The notes beneath the pieces are model-generated. The model searched no databases. It saw only the letters and a list, made by a program, of their open reading frames with translations, and was not told the origin of the DNA. A stretch of DNA of 64,000 nucleotides from Candidatus Vondammii sp. HM_W22 (GTDB taxonomy: Bacteria > Pseudomonadota > Gammaproteobacteria > Chromatiales > Chromatiaceae): the NCBI RefSeq assembly GCF_022530855.2, contig NZ_CP099567.1, positions 2,418,001 through 2,482,000 of the forward strand. Direction: 5' to 3'. Positions 29,808 through 38,136 of this stretch are shown one piece after another. The number at the start of each line of letters is the position of its first letter. Within the stretch, counting starts at the first letter, position 1. Both the position numbers and the translations under genes were made by a program.

Positions 29808-29998
29808 GCCCTGGCCTCCTTGTTGACGGCAGACTTAGCCGGGCTGGTCTTACGGGACTTGGTACCGGACAGCTCAACGAATCCACCCAGCACCAGAAAC
29901 TGCGCCTGGCGGAGAGTTAAATCCACTGTCCTGCCCTTGGCATAAGACTCAAATGGTTTAATGACGTTGTAGGTTTGCCTGTTGATCTTGCGAATCAT
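29804..29998 (-). CDS. hypothetical tail-operon protein, 64 residues
   Basis: Starts MIRKINRQTYNVIKPFESYAKG and ends with a Lys/Ala-rich tail (KSRKTSPAKSAVNKEARA). No family recognised. It sits between the tail tube gene and gpE with four-base overlaps on both sides, so it belongs to the tail operon. Confidence 0.7.
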   Translation of the reverse strand: MIRKINRQTYNVIKPFESYAKGRTVDLTLRQAQFLVLGGFVELSGTKSRKTSPAKSAVNKEARA

Positions 29999-30437
29999 GT
30001 TGGGTACATCATCTCATGAATCACTTCGCCACCGTGGGTGAGTTTATAGAAGCGCAGGGCAATACTGCCTTTGAGAGTGGCCTTCTCGCCGGGCTTCCAG
30101 GAGCCGGGATCAACCTCGCGCAGCATCCCCTGCAGATTGACCACAACCGGTGTCTCTTCACCAGAATCACTGACAACCGAACCCCGCATGGTGAGCGGCT
30201 TGCTATTGCCAGGTGCCAGACCAAAGAAGCGGAGTACTTCCTTGTCAAACTTGGTGAGAGTGAACTCACACTCCAGTTTTTCCATTCCCATATCGACCTC
30301 GATGGGGCATCTATGCCGCCATTGCGGAACTCTTCGGTCTTCAAGGTGAGCTTGGGCAGCTGAATCTCTTCGACGTTGCCCGCGTAACCCCGTCCGTCAA
30401 CGAACAGGGACATATTTTTCAGGATATCGCCCAGCAT
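29995..30437 (-). pseudogene. tail tube protein (P2 gpFII-like), frameshifted
   Basis: Forms the inner tube of the contractile tail. Frame 1 from ATG 30437 reads MLGDILKNMSLFVDGRGYAG...LPKLTLKTEEFRNGGIDAP, then shifts at about 30303 in a run of C; the other frame continues EVDMGMEKLECEFTLTKFD...LREVDPGSWKPGEKATLKG to 29995. One base missing from the C run explains it, so a sequencing error is possible here. Confidence 0.85.
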
Positions 30438-31615
30438 TAGATAATCTCCTCTATGTAATCATTAACCAGGTGTGAGCGGAAGGTGATGTGTTCCGCAGGA
30501 CTGGGCGGTGTGAAATCAAAATTGAAGTAGACTTTACCCTGGCTGATCTGGTCCGGCGTATTCAACTCGGGATCAGCCCAACACTCGCCGCCAAGAATGG
30601 CGCCAACCTGTTTCAGATGGCGAAGATAGGTATTTCCCCCTTCGGTTACATCTTCGATGTAGGTCTTGGAGATGTTGCGATCCACTGCCCACATGTGTGC
30701 CCGCAGCAGGGATTCGTTAATCATGTCGGCAGTACGCCGGACACTTAAAAATGCCCACTTGGGATCACTGCTGCAGGTGCGGTTTCCCCACAGGCGGTAG
30801 CCGTCCTTGCGGATGATGGTGGCCACCTCATTCTCGTTAAGATGGTTGGCGCGGGCATTGACATCGCCCAGGGTAAAATCCACCGGACGTGCAGGACCAA
30901 GAATACCATACATCTCTCTGTTGGAAGGCGACCACCAGAACCCGCGTTCATTATCCGATTTTGAAATCATCCCTGCGACACGAGCGCTGGCGGGCTGGAC
31001 CGCTTCGGCATCTGCCGTGGTATCCCACACCTTTACCCAGGGGTCCACGACGTAGACGCGCGCCGAACCAAACTCGCGCCGATAGGTGATGCTCTCTGCA
31101 TCGTTGGTATTAGGGCCATCGGCAATGATAACCGCACGGAGACGATCTGCCAGGCCCAGCATCTCGGCGATGACTGCCTGGTCATGGCTAAAGCCAGGTG
31201 CAATCAATAGGAGAGGTGTTACATGCACCACACTCTCAGCGCCCAACAGCGCCTGCACTCCCTGGTATTGACCGGTGGCAGCATCGACGCCACCAATCAT
31301 GTTGCTCTTGGTCTCGGCAAGGGTGGCGCCTTCTTCTATTCGAATCACCACCACCATAGCGCCTGCCTGATCGAATATGCCATCCAGGGCGGCGGGCAGT
31401 GTGCCGGCACCTTTGCCGGTTGTATCCAGCCTGGCCGCTTCAGTTCGTTTGCCTGCGATTAACACCGGGATATTGATAGGAAACAGTTTTTCATCTGCAT
31501 CCGGAGCGGTGCCCACAATGCCGATGACACTGCTTTTTACCGTACGGATGGGACGTGGTCCTGAGTCGATCTCGACGACTTCAACACCGTGCAAGAATTG
31601 TTCTGGCATAGTCAA
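30437..31615 (-). CDS. contractile tail sheath protein (P2 gpFI-like)
   Basis: Outer sheath of a contractile tail. The 392-residue frame is open: PEQFLHGVEVVEIDSGPRPI, TVKSSVIGIVGTAPDAD, LLLIAPGFSHDQAVI, SPSNREMYGILGPARPVDF, NEVATIIRKDGYRLWGNRT, DRNISKTYIEDVTEGGNTYL. One of the few large prophage genes still intact. Confidence 0.93.
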   Translation of the reverse strand: MTMPEQFLHGVEVVEIDSGPRPIRTVKSSVIGIVGTAPDADEKLFPINIPVLIAGKRTEAARLDTTGKGAGTLPAALDGIFDQAGAMVVVIRIEEGATLAETKSNMIGGVDAATGQYQGVQALLGAESVVHVTPLLLIAPGFSHDQAVIAEMLGLADRLRAVIIADGPNTNDAESITYRREFGSARVYVVDPWVKVWDTTADAEAVQPASARVAGMISKSDNERGFWWSPSNREMYGILGPARPVDFTLGDVNARANHLNENEVATIIRKDGYRLWGNRTCSSDPKWAFLSVRRTADMINESLLRAHMWAVDRNISKTYIEDVTEGGNTYLRHLKQVGAILGGECWADPELNTPDQISQGKVYFNFDFTPPSPAEHITFRSHLVNDYIEEII

Positions 31616-31622
31616 TTACTCC

Positions 31623-32120
31623 TTATGTTGCATTCACGGCTTTCTGTGCAAAGCCGTACAGATAAAGTAGGACCAGGTAGTTCACAGCACCCTGGATATT
31701 TTTTGGTACTTCGTGTACCTCATTCAGTGCGAACAGAAAGCCATCGCCTGGTGTGCATTTGTGAGCTGTCCCTTCAATGATGATCCGGCCTTGCCGATTC
31801 AATGGCAGCATCAGTGCCGACATCATGTCGTTCTGGAATTTGCTGGTGTCCAGGAAGCCGCCTTTATCAAAGTGAAGGAAGTAGACCTCATTGGCTGTGT
31901 CCCATAGTGATGCCTGTATTTGTGCCTCCAGCGGAATTCTTAAATCGTTTGGCATAGACCAGTACTTCAAATATTTATACCTGGAGAGCTCACGGTTGCC
32001 ATTTACCCCCATGCGTCGCCGGTAACTGCGTGAATCACGAAATCGGTTGGCGTTTCCGTCAACAAACTTGGTCAACGCCTTTAACTGGCGCTTGTTTAAA
32101 ACTGCGGTTGCGGTCTGCAT
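31623..32120 (-). CDS. double-stranded beta-helix protein, possible inactive oxygenase relative
   Basis: A 165-residue protein in the tail operon. From about residue 75 it looks like a cupin/2OG-oxygenase barrel: YFLHFDKGGFLDTSKFQND, MLPLNRQGRIIIEG, CTPGDGFLFALNEVHEVP, then NYLVLLYLYG. Compared with its upstream neighbour, the place for the HxD iron ligands reads TSKF, while a distal His (136) is kept, so metal binding is doubtful. It overlaps that neighbour by 25 bases. Role unknown; a tail-fibre modification or assembly role is inference. Confidence 0.6.
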   Translation of the reverse strand: MQTATAVLNKRQLKALTKFVDGNANRFRDSRSYRRRMGVNGNRELSRYKYLKYWSMPNDLRIPLEAQIQASLWDTANEVYFLHFDKGGFLDTSKFQNDMMSALMLPLNRQGRIIIEGTAHKCTPGDGFLFALNEVHEVPKNIQGAVNYLVLLYLYGFAQKAVNAT

Positions 32121-32632
32121 ATCGGATTTCCCTGATACAAAAAGATAACGACATGGCGCCGTTGAAATACCTCCGGTACATCGTGAATAAGGCCAGGTTC
32201 AAAGATCTGAACAACTTGTCCCAGTTTGTCCTGAACGTCTGCCATCACGTTTTCACCGCTGTCATCCCAAATTCGAAGCCGGCTTTCAGAGTCTTGCAGG
32301 CTGAGCACTTCAAAATAGGTGGAGTAGGCGATATCGGCGTGACGTGGGATAAAGTCATCAGCCTCGTAACGATTCACGACAAATTCCACCAGATCGCAAC
32401 CTCCTGGATTCGGCGCCAGGGAAAGTATGGAGTTGCGCAGCGGTTCAGGAAGTGAACGATGGCCGGCAGAGTGATAACGCCCGACCTCTCCTCTAATTCC
32501 CCGGTTGATTGACTGTTTTCTGCGGTCAATCCAGCGTGAAGCGGAGAGCGCATCCAGCTGTGCACAGATCCCGGGGATCGATGCAGTGTCAGGCAATCGC
32601 GTAACAGCAAATTTCACACTGGCCTTACTCAC
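32096..32632 (-). CDS. 2OG-Fe(II) oxygenase-like protein
   Basis: A 178-residue protein with the pattern of a 2-oxoglutarate/iron dioxygenase: NRYEADDFIPRHAD gives His98 and Asp100 (HxD), and EPGLIHDVPEVFQRR gives the distal His150 with Arg158/159 for the 2OG carboxylate. The spacing and the flanking beta strands (RLRIWDD, HVVIFLYQ) fit. The frame is intact. It lies between tail-fibre and sheath genes, so a modifying role on a phage structural protein is possible; substrate unknown. Confidence 0.65.
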   Translation of the reverse strand: MSKASVKFAVTRLPDTASIPGICAQLDALSASRWIDRRKQSINRGIRGEVGRYHSAGHRSLPEPLRNSILSLAPNPGGCDLVEFVVNRYEADDFIPRHADIAYSTYFEVLSLQDSESRLRIWDDSGENVMADVQDKLGQVVQIFEPGLIHDVPEVFQRRHVVIFLYQGNPICRPQPQF

Positions 32633-33263
32633 GACTGGTTACCTCTAACGTGCGGCCGTGTGGCAGAGTTGGGTTAGGGAACAGCTCATCCAGGCCACCC
32701 TCCAGCAGATTCATCAACCGCTCCTCTTCACCTTTCTGGTCAAGATAGATGAATGCCTGATTGTCGGCATAAGCCTCCTTATAACGACTATTGTTGGCGC
32801 GGATCTTGGCGATGTACTGATAGGCTTCATCGGCATCCTTATAGGTGCTTTCAGAGAGCAGGGCTTCGGAAACCATCTCATTGGTTTGGTTCTCCGTTGC
32901 CAGCACCCTTACCAGTTGGTTGTGCCGAACGATCATTTCCCGTAACAGATCGAAGACCAGATTGAGCTGGCGGTAATAGTCATACTTGGTGCGAATCTTC
33001 GACTGCGCACGCATGTTCAGCTCCGTCTCTGTCACCACCTGTGGCATGGTTTCAATGAGTACTGGCTTGCCATTTTTTTGATCGCCCGACCAAGTATAGA
33101 TCTCAGGATCAAAGTCATCGGGCGCTTTGAGGTAGTCGAAATACTCTTCCGACAGTGCGGCATCGCCTAACTCTTCAGGGATGAACAGTGCCTGAATATA
33201 TGCACCGCTGAGTTTGTTGAAAGTGAACCACCAGGTCCCGTTCTCTTTTTTCTCTTCAGTCAT
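32625..33263 (-). CDS. hypothetical protein downstream of the tail fibre
   Basis: About 212 residues from MTEEKKENGTWWFTFNKLSG (ATG 33263, overlapping the fibre stop as ATGA; the longer frame from 33317 lies inside the fibre gene). Central helical region REMIVRHNQLVRVLATENQTN. The position suggests a tail-fibre assembly protein, but I recognise no family. Confidence 0.75.
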   Translation of the reverse strand: MTEEKKENGTWWFTFNKLSGAYIQALFIPEELGDAALSEEYFDYLKAPDDFDPEIYTWSGDQKNGKPVLIETMPQVVTETELNMRAQSKIRTKYDYYRQLNLVFDLLREMIVRHNQLVRVLATENQTNEMVSEALLSESTYKDADEAYQYIAKIRANNSRYKEAYADNQAFIYLDQKGEEERLMNLLEGGLDELFPNPTLPHGRTLEVTSRE

Positions 33264-34240
33264 CAGGCCGCGCCTTCCGATTGCATGACAAACGAACGCC
33301 CATCGTATTTCCACCAAGTGCGTTTGGCGCGAGTGGTATAGACAGTACCGTTCCCGTGTGAGTATGAATACTGCTCTGACCAGATCATTTCGAGGCGTAA
33401 TCCAATCTGCATAATTGCCCCGCTTACGGCAGCGAGAGCCCAGGTCAATGCGGTATTTCTATCAGTTGTGGCACCGTTGCCTCGCACATCTGCTATGAGT
33501 CTTCCTCCAGCCGGTTCATGGGAGTGTGCTGCTGGTGGAAAGGTTGACGGTTTGCCGGTGATCTGTCCCCAGCTGTGATCGTGCGAACTGGGCGGAAAAG
33601 TCGAAGGCTTACCGGTCGTTTGGTTCCAGCTGTGACTGTGCGAACCGGGTGGAAAAGTTGCAGGCTTACCGGTGGTTTGATCCCAACTGTTGCTATGTGA
33701 ACTTGGCGGAAAGGTCGCTGGTTTATTACTGATCTGCTTCCAGCTATGAGCAATATTCGCCGTTTGATGATTATCCAGTTCATCGTCCACATAGTGACGG
33801 GTGGCAACAACCACGGCTGGGTCAATCTTAAGTTCCACCCGAGCGGCATTGCTGATCTGCAGAATCATTCGGATATAGAGATCGCGCCCGCTGCCTTCGG
33901 CTAACCGTGACTTGTAGGTCTCGGGGTAGGCACCCACGGCAATAAGATTGCCTTCACTATCAAAAACGCCCACTTCTCGGGCGGTCCAACCACCAACGGT
34001 TTCAGGAACAACGGTCTCGATGACCAGCCAGTTGGCGTTGTCGTTATCGATATAGATCTGGTTGATAGCGTTTCGCCAGACCTCTTTAACCAATTTGGTC
34101 TGCTGCTCCGTGGGTACAACATAGGCACCGTTACCATCGCCGATAGCGAGTTCTGCCAGGGTCAGGGATTGTCCGAGAGCCTGGGCGTTAGTCAGTTGCG
34201 CCTGCCCGATAGCTGTCAGCAGTGTGTAGTAGTTCGACAT
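33263..34240 (-). CDS. phage tail fibre protein H
   Basis: Receptor-binding fibre of about 325 residues. I start at ATG 34240 (MSNYYTLLTAIGQAQLTNAQ), since the DUF3751-type N-terminal domain begins there; the longer frame to 34324 reads into gpI. Residues about 5-155 are the conserved attachment domain (LAELAIGDGNGAYVVPTEQQ, GGWTAREVGVFD); then come four 19-residue repeats and a variable C-terminus ending GRSFVMQSEGAA. Intact. Confidence 0.9.
   Translation of the reverse strand: MSNYYTLLTAIGQAQLTNAQALGQSLTLAELAIGDGNGAYVVPTEQQTKLVKEVWRNAINQIYIDNDNANWLVIETVVPETVGGWTAREVGVFDSEGNLIAVGAYPETYKSRLAEGSGRDLYIRMILQISNAARVELKIDPAVVVATRHYVDDELDNHQTANIAHSWKQISNKPATFPPSSHSNSWDQTTGKPATFPPGSHSHSWNQTTGKPSTFPPSSHDHSWGQITGKPSTFPPAAHSHEPAGGRLIADVRGNGATTDRNTALTWALAAVSGAIMQIGLRLEMIWSEQYSYSHGNGTVYTTRAKRTWWKYDGRSFVMQSEGAA
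33518..33745 (-). repeat. four 57-base repeats in the tail fibre gene
   Basis: Four in-frame units of 19 codons, consensus SW.QTTGKP(A/S)TFPPSSHSH, run from 33745 to 33518. Repeats of this kind form fibre shafts and change in number by recombination, altering fibre length. Confidence 0.92.
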
Positions 34241-34247
34241 AGTATCC

Positions 34248-34851
34248 TCACTGCGGGCAAAGGGTGGTGGTCTCCACACCATAGACGCCCAGGGCGATAA
34301 CGGGGATGGAGGTGTGTTGTTCAAGTTGTGTCACGGTATAGGGATAAACCGTGCATTTATCACCGCTCAGGATGGCGATGGCATAGTGCATGCTGCCAAA
34401 ACCAGTCAGATAGATGATCAGGGCTTCCAGCCATGAACGGACGTTCTTGGCTTGCTTCGTTGTCAGCAGAATTTCAGATTGCTCTGCTTCACTGAGGCCC
34501 CGGTCTGTCAGCTCGATATTGAGGCGGAAGCGATAGGGCTGGCCACCATACTGATACCACTCGCTGACACGGATACCATGCCCCAGTGCGGCGCAGTGCG
34601 CCGATAGTGCCTTTACGGCGATGCACCTCGATGGATTGGGCGATTACCGTCCGCTTGATCTTCTCTGGCCAGCCGGTGTTCCAGTTGTCCACCGAAAGCG
34701 CCCAGGCGAGCCAGGAGAGCAATGCTGCCGGGCATCGCTCAGGGTTCCAGAGGTCACGTACCGGTACTGGAATGGATTCAATAGAATCGTTGATAGCGCC
34801 TTCTGTGGCCCGCTCCAGGGCAGAAGCATTAGGTGGTAATAAACTATTCAT
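34248..34851 (-). pseudogene. tail protein I (P2 gpI-like), frameshifted
   Basis: Baseplate wedge protein. Frame 1 from ATG 34851 reads LPPNASALERATEGAINDSI...AALLSWLAWALSVDNWN...VHRRKGTIGAL. Near 34585 the frame shifts (AALGHG expected) and the rest continues in another frame as IRVSEWYQYGGQPYRFRLNI...SWLEALIIYLTGFGSMHYAI to the TGA at 34248. One indel. Confidence 0.85.
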
Positions 34852-35746
34852 CAGTGCCGCCTGTAGTCACAGAGACAGATGAACAGTGTGCTGCCTGGTG
34901 AGGCTGCACCGCGATATCTGAAGCCGGGCTGGAGATGATGACGTTCTGCACGCCAGGCTGGTGCAGGGCTGCAAAGAGTCCGGAGAGGGTAATGTTATGA
35001 CCCAGGACGTGGTGTTCGACTACATAGTCAATCACTGCCTGCTGGGCCACTTGACGGACGATCTCGGTATCCGGTCCGGCGTAGAAGGTCAGTTCGGCCT
35101 GCACCTGGTAGTCGATCACCGTTGCTGACTGCACAGTGACCTGATCGGTCAGTGGGCGCACGTCTTCATGGTTAAGGGCTGCATCGACGATATCCAGCAA
35201 TATCTGATCCGATGTGCCATTGCCCTCTATGGAGAGCACGGTTATCAGCACTTCGCCGGGATTGGGAGAGGCTACGTCGATATCTTTCACCCGTGGATCG
35301 GCGCTCAGTCCCCAGAACAGATAACTACCAACCGGCCCGGCGGTGCTGTGTCCCTCCAGAGAGAGTTGCACACGACGGCGCAGACGGGCGTCATCTTCAT
35401 AGGTGGGCGGAATTGGCGGGATAGCATCGAGGTTGCCCAACTCCACCACCTGGCGTTCCACAGCAAACAGCGCGGCCAGGTTGTCGAGATCCGCGCCACC
35501 CGCATAGGCCAGCATGACGGCGCGTGATGCATCATTGACACGCTGGCGCAGAGTGAGCACTACATAAGCGGCTGACTCCATCAATTTAACCAGGGGGTCA
35601 GATTCCAGATCCAACACACCGGCATGCTCGGGAGCACGCTCAGTGAAATCGTCTTTGATGAACTGAAGTATGGTTTCGAAGTTCAGCGACTCAATGACAT
35701 CGGGCGATGGCAGTTTGGACAGATCAATCGCGGTAAAGCCACTCAT
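34844..35746 (-). CDS. baseplate assembly protein J
   Basis: P2 gpJ/Mu gp47-type baseplate wedge protein of 300 residues: SGFTAIDLSKLPSPDVIESL, VYVVLTLRQRVNDASRAVML-like region near 80-100, EDDARLRRRVQLSLEGHSTAG and the repeated QVQAELTFYAGPDTEIV domain. Intact. Its ATG overlaps the stop of the short repeat mini-ORF, and its end overlaps gpI by eight bases. Confidence 0.9.
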   Translation of the reverse strand: MSGFTAIDLSKLPSPDVIESLNFETILQFIKDDFTERAPEHAGVLDLESDPLVKLMESAAYVVLTLRQRVNDASRAVMLAYAGGADLDNLAALFAVERQVVELGNLDAIPPIPPTYEDDARLRRRVQLSLEGHSTAGPVGSYLFWGLSADPRVKDIDVASPNPGEVLITVLSIEGNGTSDQILLDIVDAALNHEDVRPLTDQVTVQSATVIDYQVQAELTFYAGPDTEIVRQVAQQAVIDYVVEHHVLGHNITLSGLFAALHQPGVQNVIISSPASDIAVQPHQAAHCSSVSVTTGGTDE

Positions 35747-35796
35747 CGCTTCCGCCCTCCCTGGCTCACGCGAAATTTGTATATCCTATACGTCAT
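35747..35796 (-). repeat. ATGA-junction repeat, short copy (17-codon mini-ORF)
   Basis: A 46-base insert between gpW and gpJ, flanked by ATGA on both sides. It reads MTYRIYKFRVSQGGRKR and a stop: the ATG overlaps the gpW TGA and its own TGA overlaps the gpJ ATG. It matches both ends of the copy at 26416-26516 (TATAGGATATAC and AGCCAGGGAGGGCGG) but lacks exactly 51 bases of the middle, an in-frame difference. Confidence 0.8.
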
Positions 35797-36128
35797 ATCA
35801 GGATGCCCTCCATGCGTACTTCACGGCCATCGGGCAGATACTCGCCTTCAACTGTGAGCGTCACATGACCTGGCGTTACCCCTTCTGCCTGCACACGGCT
35901 CAAGCGGAAGCGTGGCTCCCATGTTGACAATGCCTCAGCGGTGGCAGCATAGAGATCAATCAGAGTTGTCCTGGTCAGTGGTGCATCCACCAGTTCAAAC
36001 AGCTTGGAACCATACTCCCGGCGCATCACACGGCCGCCGACAGGTGTTGTGAGGATGTCGCGGATAGATTGTTTCAAATGAGCCAGGCCGCTCATCTTAT
36101 CGCCGCTCTCTGCACTCATGCCGATCAT
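35793..36128 (-). CDS. baseplate protein W (gp25-like)
   Basis: T4 gp25/P2 gpW-family baseplate wedge protein of 111 residues: LKQSIRDILTTPVGGRVMRREYGSK-type region (quoted in parts: ILTTPVGGRVMRREYGS), TTLIDLYAATAEAL and EPRFRLSRV. Intact. The ATG at 36128 overlaps the stop of the upstream gene as ATGA, which decides the start. Confidence 0.92.
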   Translation of the reverse strand: MIGMSAESGDKMSGLAHLKQSIRDILTTPVGGRVMRREYGSKLFELVDAPLTRTTLIDLYAATAEALSTWEPRFRLSRVQAEGVTPGHVTLTVEGEYLPDGREVRMEGILI

Positions 36129-36694
36129 TGAAACAGCTCCCGGGAGGCTGCCTCGGCCTGAACTTTCAGTGTTGCCACTATTTCGTTCAAGGTTTCAACA
36201 GAGTCGGTGCTGTCGATCAAATCCAGGGCATGGCTTTGCATACCGTCAATCAATGCAATCGCTGAAGCGTATCCGGCCTCTTTGGTTAACTGCTTTTGTG
36301 CAAGTGTCTCTGGGGTCTCTTTTTTGTTGCGTTTTCCAGCCTCGATGGCCAGGGCCTGCCTGTCTGCATCGGTTGCCGTACCTGCCAGCAATCGCCTGGC
36401 ACGCTCCGCCTTGTTGGACCAGCCGGCCATCTCCGCAGGTGATGCGTTATTGGTGATCTTCTTTCTTATACGCTCGGCATAATCGATCACCGATTGACGT
36501 GCCTGCTCTTTTACATGTTTATCCTGGGCCTGTAACCAGGTGCTCCAGATCAGATCCCTGTCAGGCTCAGTTTGTTTGTCATCAAACCAATCGATACTGA
36601 GTGATTCTGAGGTTAATTTACCTTCCCATGCAACGGTGAATTTTTCGCTGTTGGTGAGGTTGATAATCACCTGTGCAATATTGAGATCATTCAT
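36125..36694 (-). CDS. hypothetical tail-operon protein
   Basis: About 189 residues from MNDLNIAQVIINLTNSEKFT (36694). Contains FDDKQTEPDRDLIWSTWLQA, then a helical, Lys/Ala-rich half (ERARRLLAGTATDADRQALA). It resembles no family I can name; the position between PAAR-associated genes and gpW is unusual for P2. A tail-fibre or spike accessory role is possible. Confidence 0.65.
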   Translation of the reverse strand: MNDLNIAQVIINLTNSEKFTVAWEGKLTSESLSIDWFDDKQTEPDRDLIWSTWLQAQDKHVKEQARQSVIDYAERIRKKITNNASPAEMAGWSNKAERARRLLAGTATDADRQALAIEAGKRNKKETPETLAQKQLTKEAGYASAIALIDGMQSHALDLIDSTDSVETLNEIVATLKVQAEAASRELFQ

Positions 36695-37010
36695 TGCTGA
36701 ATACCTCCTCGATGCGCAGGTGCGTCGCCCAGCGCTCACCAGATAATGCATGACGCGAGTTTACGTAGGTCGTTGATTCATAGCTGCGGTGGCGAAATCT
36801 GAACTGGCAACTGAAATCATTTGCCACACCGGGATTCCAAAGAAATGAATTGGTGTAGGTGGAAATCTGAGACTCTTTGCCCATCACGCCGTCAAATCCA
36901 GAGTGACCGAGTGATTGCCAGTTACCGCTATCAATTTTTGCTTGCAAATCTGTGTATAACCCACCCCAGCTATTAGAGTCTGACCGACACGGAACATGGA
37001 GATGAATCAA
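36687..37010 (-). CDS. hypothetical protein, possibly the 3' part of a longer gene
   Basis: A 107-codon frame opening at a TTG (37010) and ending RWATHLRIEEVFSNE; contains WGGLYTDLQAKIDSGNWQSL and DFSCQFRFRHRSYES. No ribosome site is visible, and a coding-like stretch (VFITIKAVKNY) precedes it in another frame, so the real start was probably upstream and is lost by a shift near 37013. Family not recognised. Confidence 0.45.
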   Translation of the reverse strand: MIHLHVPCRSDSNSWGGLYTDLQAKIDSGNWQSLGHSGFDGVMGKESQISTYTNSFLWNPGVANDFSCQFRFRHRSYESTTYVNSRHALSGERWATHLRIEEVFSNE

Positions 37011-37043
37011 TAGTTTTTAACCGCCTTTATAGTGATGAACACC

Positions 37044-37393
37044 CTATATTTTTCCCGTTGCCCATTGTGATGTGAACGAACGGTTTGTCGTGTCGTACTC
37101 TTCTATGATTCGCCTGTCCGGCCTCATGATTGCAGCGGGGATTCTCATGCTGTACTTCCATGGGTCACTACCACGGAAGCCGGTTTTGATGCCGAAAGTG
37201 CACGCGCAAAGACTTTATCCTTAGTCTCGATGGTGAGAGATGAGATGCGGTAGATATTCAGCGGGTGATAATTCACTAATGCTGCATCCGGCATACTGGG
37301 ACCAACGTGAATCCCTGAGATCAGCTGTACCAGACAAAACCCTGTTGAGATCAGAGTCCAATCCTTTTTCAGATCTTTTCTTTCAGTACTCAT
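37044..37393 (-). pseudogene. hypothetical protein downstream of PAAR, probably frameshifted
   Basis: From ATG 37393 the frame reads STERKDLKKDWTLISTGFCL and IHVGPSMPDAALVNYHPLNI, and stops at 37145. A different frame continues with coding-like sequence, FGIKTGFRGSDPWKYSMRIP then IEEYDTTNRSFTSQWATGKI, to a stop at 37044. A shift near 37190 would unite them in one protein of about 115 residues. The family is unknown; genes just after PAAR sometimes encode cargo or immunity proteins, which is speculation here. Confidence 0.45.
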
Positions 37394-37396
37394 GCG

Positions 37397-37693
37397 CTAA
37401 TCTCCCGCAACGTTAAATCGCGGTTCGCCTCCGGCAACCGATGAGCCGCAAGCCACAGGGTCACCGATGCGGCCCAGCTGTTTGCCGTCCACCGTGAAAC
37501 GAACACTGCCGGAAGCCAAAACGCTGGCATGGGTTTCCGGGATGGGTGGGCAGGTATGCGCTGCCCAGGCATGGCCCTGCAGATGTACCGGAATACTACG
37601 GACAGTAAAGCGCGGATCACCTTGCACTGATGGCCTGGGTGGCCAACAGCCGTGGCCGGTGCATTGATGTCCTTTTAAGGTGACCGATGGCAT
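37397..37693 (-). CDS. PAAR-domain spike tip protein
   Basis: Sharpens the gpV spike of contractile tails. The frame from MPSVTLKGHQCTGHG (37693) has 98 residues with PAAR-type turns: HGCWPPRPSVQGDPRF, HTCPPIPETHASVLASGS, QLGRIGDPVACGSSVAGGEP. Cys and His residues are placed for a metal site at the tip. The longer frame from 37771 overlaps gpV and is not preferred. Confidence 0.85.
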   Translation of the reverse strand: MPSVTLKGHQCTGHGCWPPRPSVQGDPRFTVRSIPVHLQGHAWAAHTCPPIPETHASVLASGSVRFTVDGKQLGRIGDPVACGSSVAGGEPRFNVAGD

Positions 37694-37697
37694 CTCA

Positions 37698-38136
37698 TTA
37701 CTCCCGTTCAAATGCGTGTAGGTTTTTGGCATCGAGCCAGATATCGCCGTCGGCCCGGATAAACAGTTCACCCTTGCTATGGATGGTCATCTCGTGGCTC
37801 TGCCGGTTGTACTCGATGCTGGCGCCATCTTTGAAATCCACACGGCACAGATCAGGGTCTTTACCATTGGCCGGGTGCAACTGCTGATAAATAGCCGTCA
37901 GTACCACACCCTGTGCAATGTCACCGGACGGGCTGAATACAATCACTTGCTCATCCACTTCAGGTGCCCACCAACTGCGGTCATTACCGGCCCTTGCCGT
38001 TAGCCAGGGGAGCGCCGGTGAGCAGTTCACCACTGCGCACGCGTACACGCGCTTTGTCGTAGTCTGCCTGCTCGACAGTACCAAGGCGAATCAGATTGGC
38101 CAGGCGGCGCTCTATTTCTGCCAGCTCATAGCTCAT
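37698..38136 (-). pseudogene. baseplate spike protein V (P2 gpV-like), frameshifted
   Basis: Membrane-piercing spike protein. From ATG 38136 the frame reads MSYELAEIERRLANLIRLGT...RVRVRSGELLTGA, then shifts near 38020 to the frame LPWLTARAGNDRSWWAPEV, followed by FSPSGDIAQGVVLTAIYQQL and the OB-fold/beta-helix end VDFKDGASIEYNRQSHEM...DAKNLHAFERE. One base is missing. Starts inside the end of the gp37 homologue. Confidence 0.82.

Noticed and set aside
33518-33745. CRISPR-like array
   Set aside because: The four 57-base units are in frame within the tail fibre gene, have no spacers and encode a shaft repeat.
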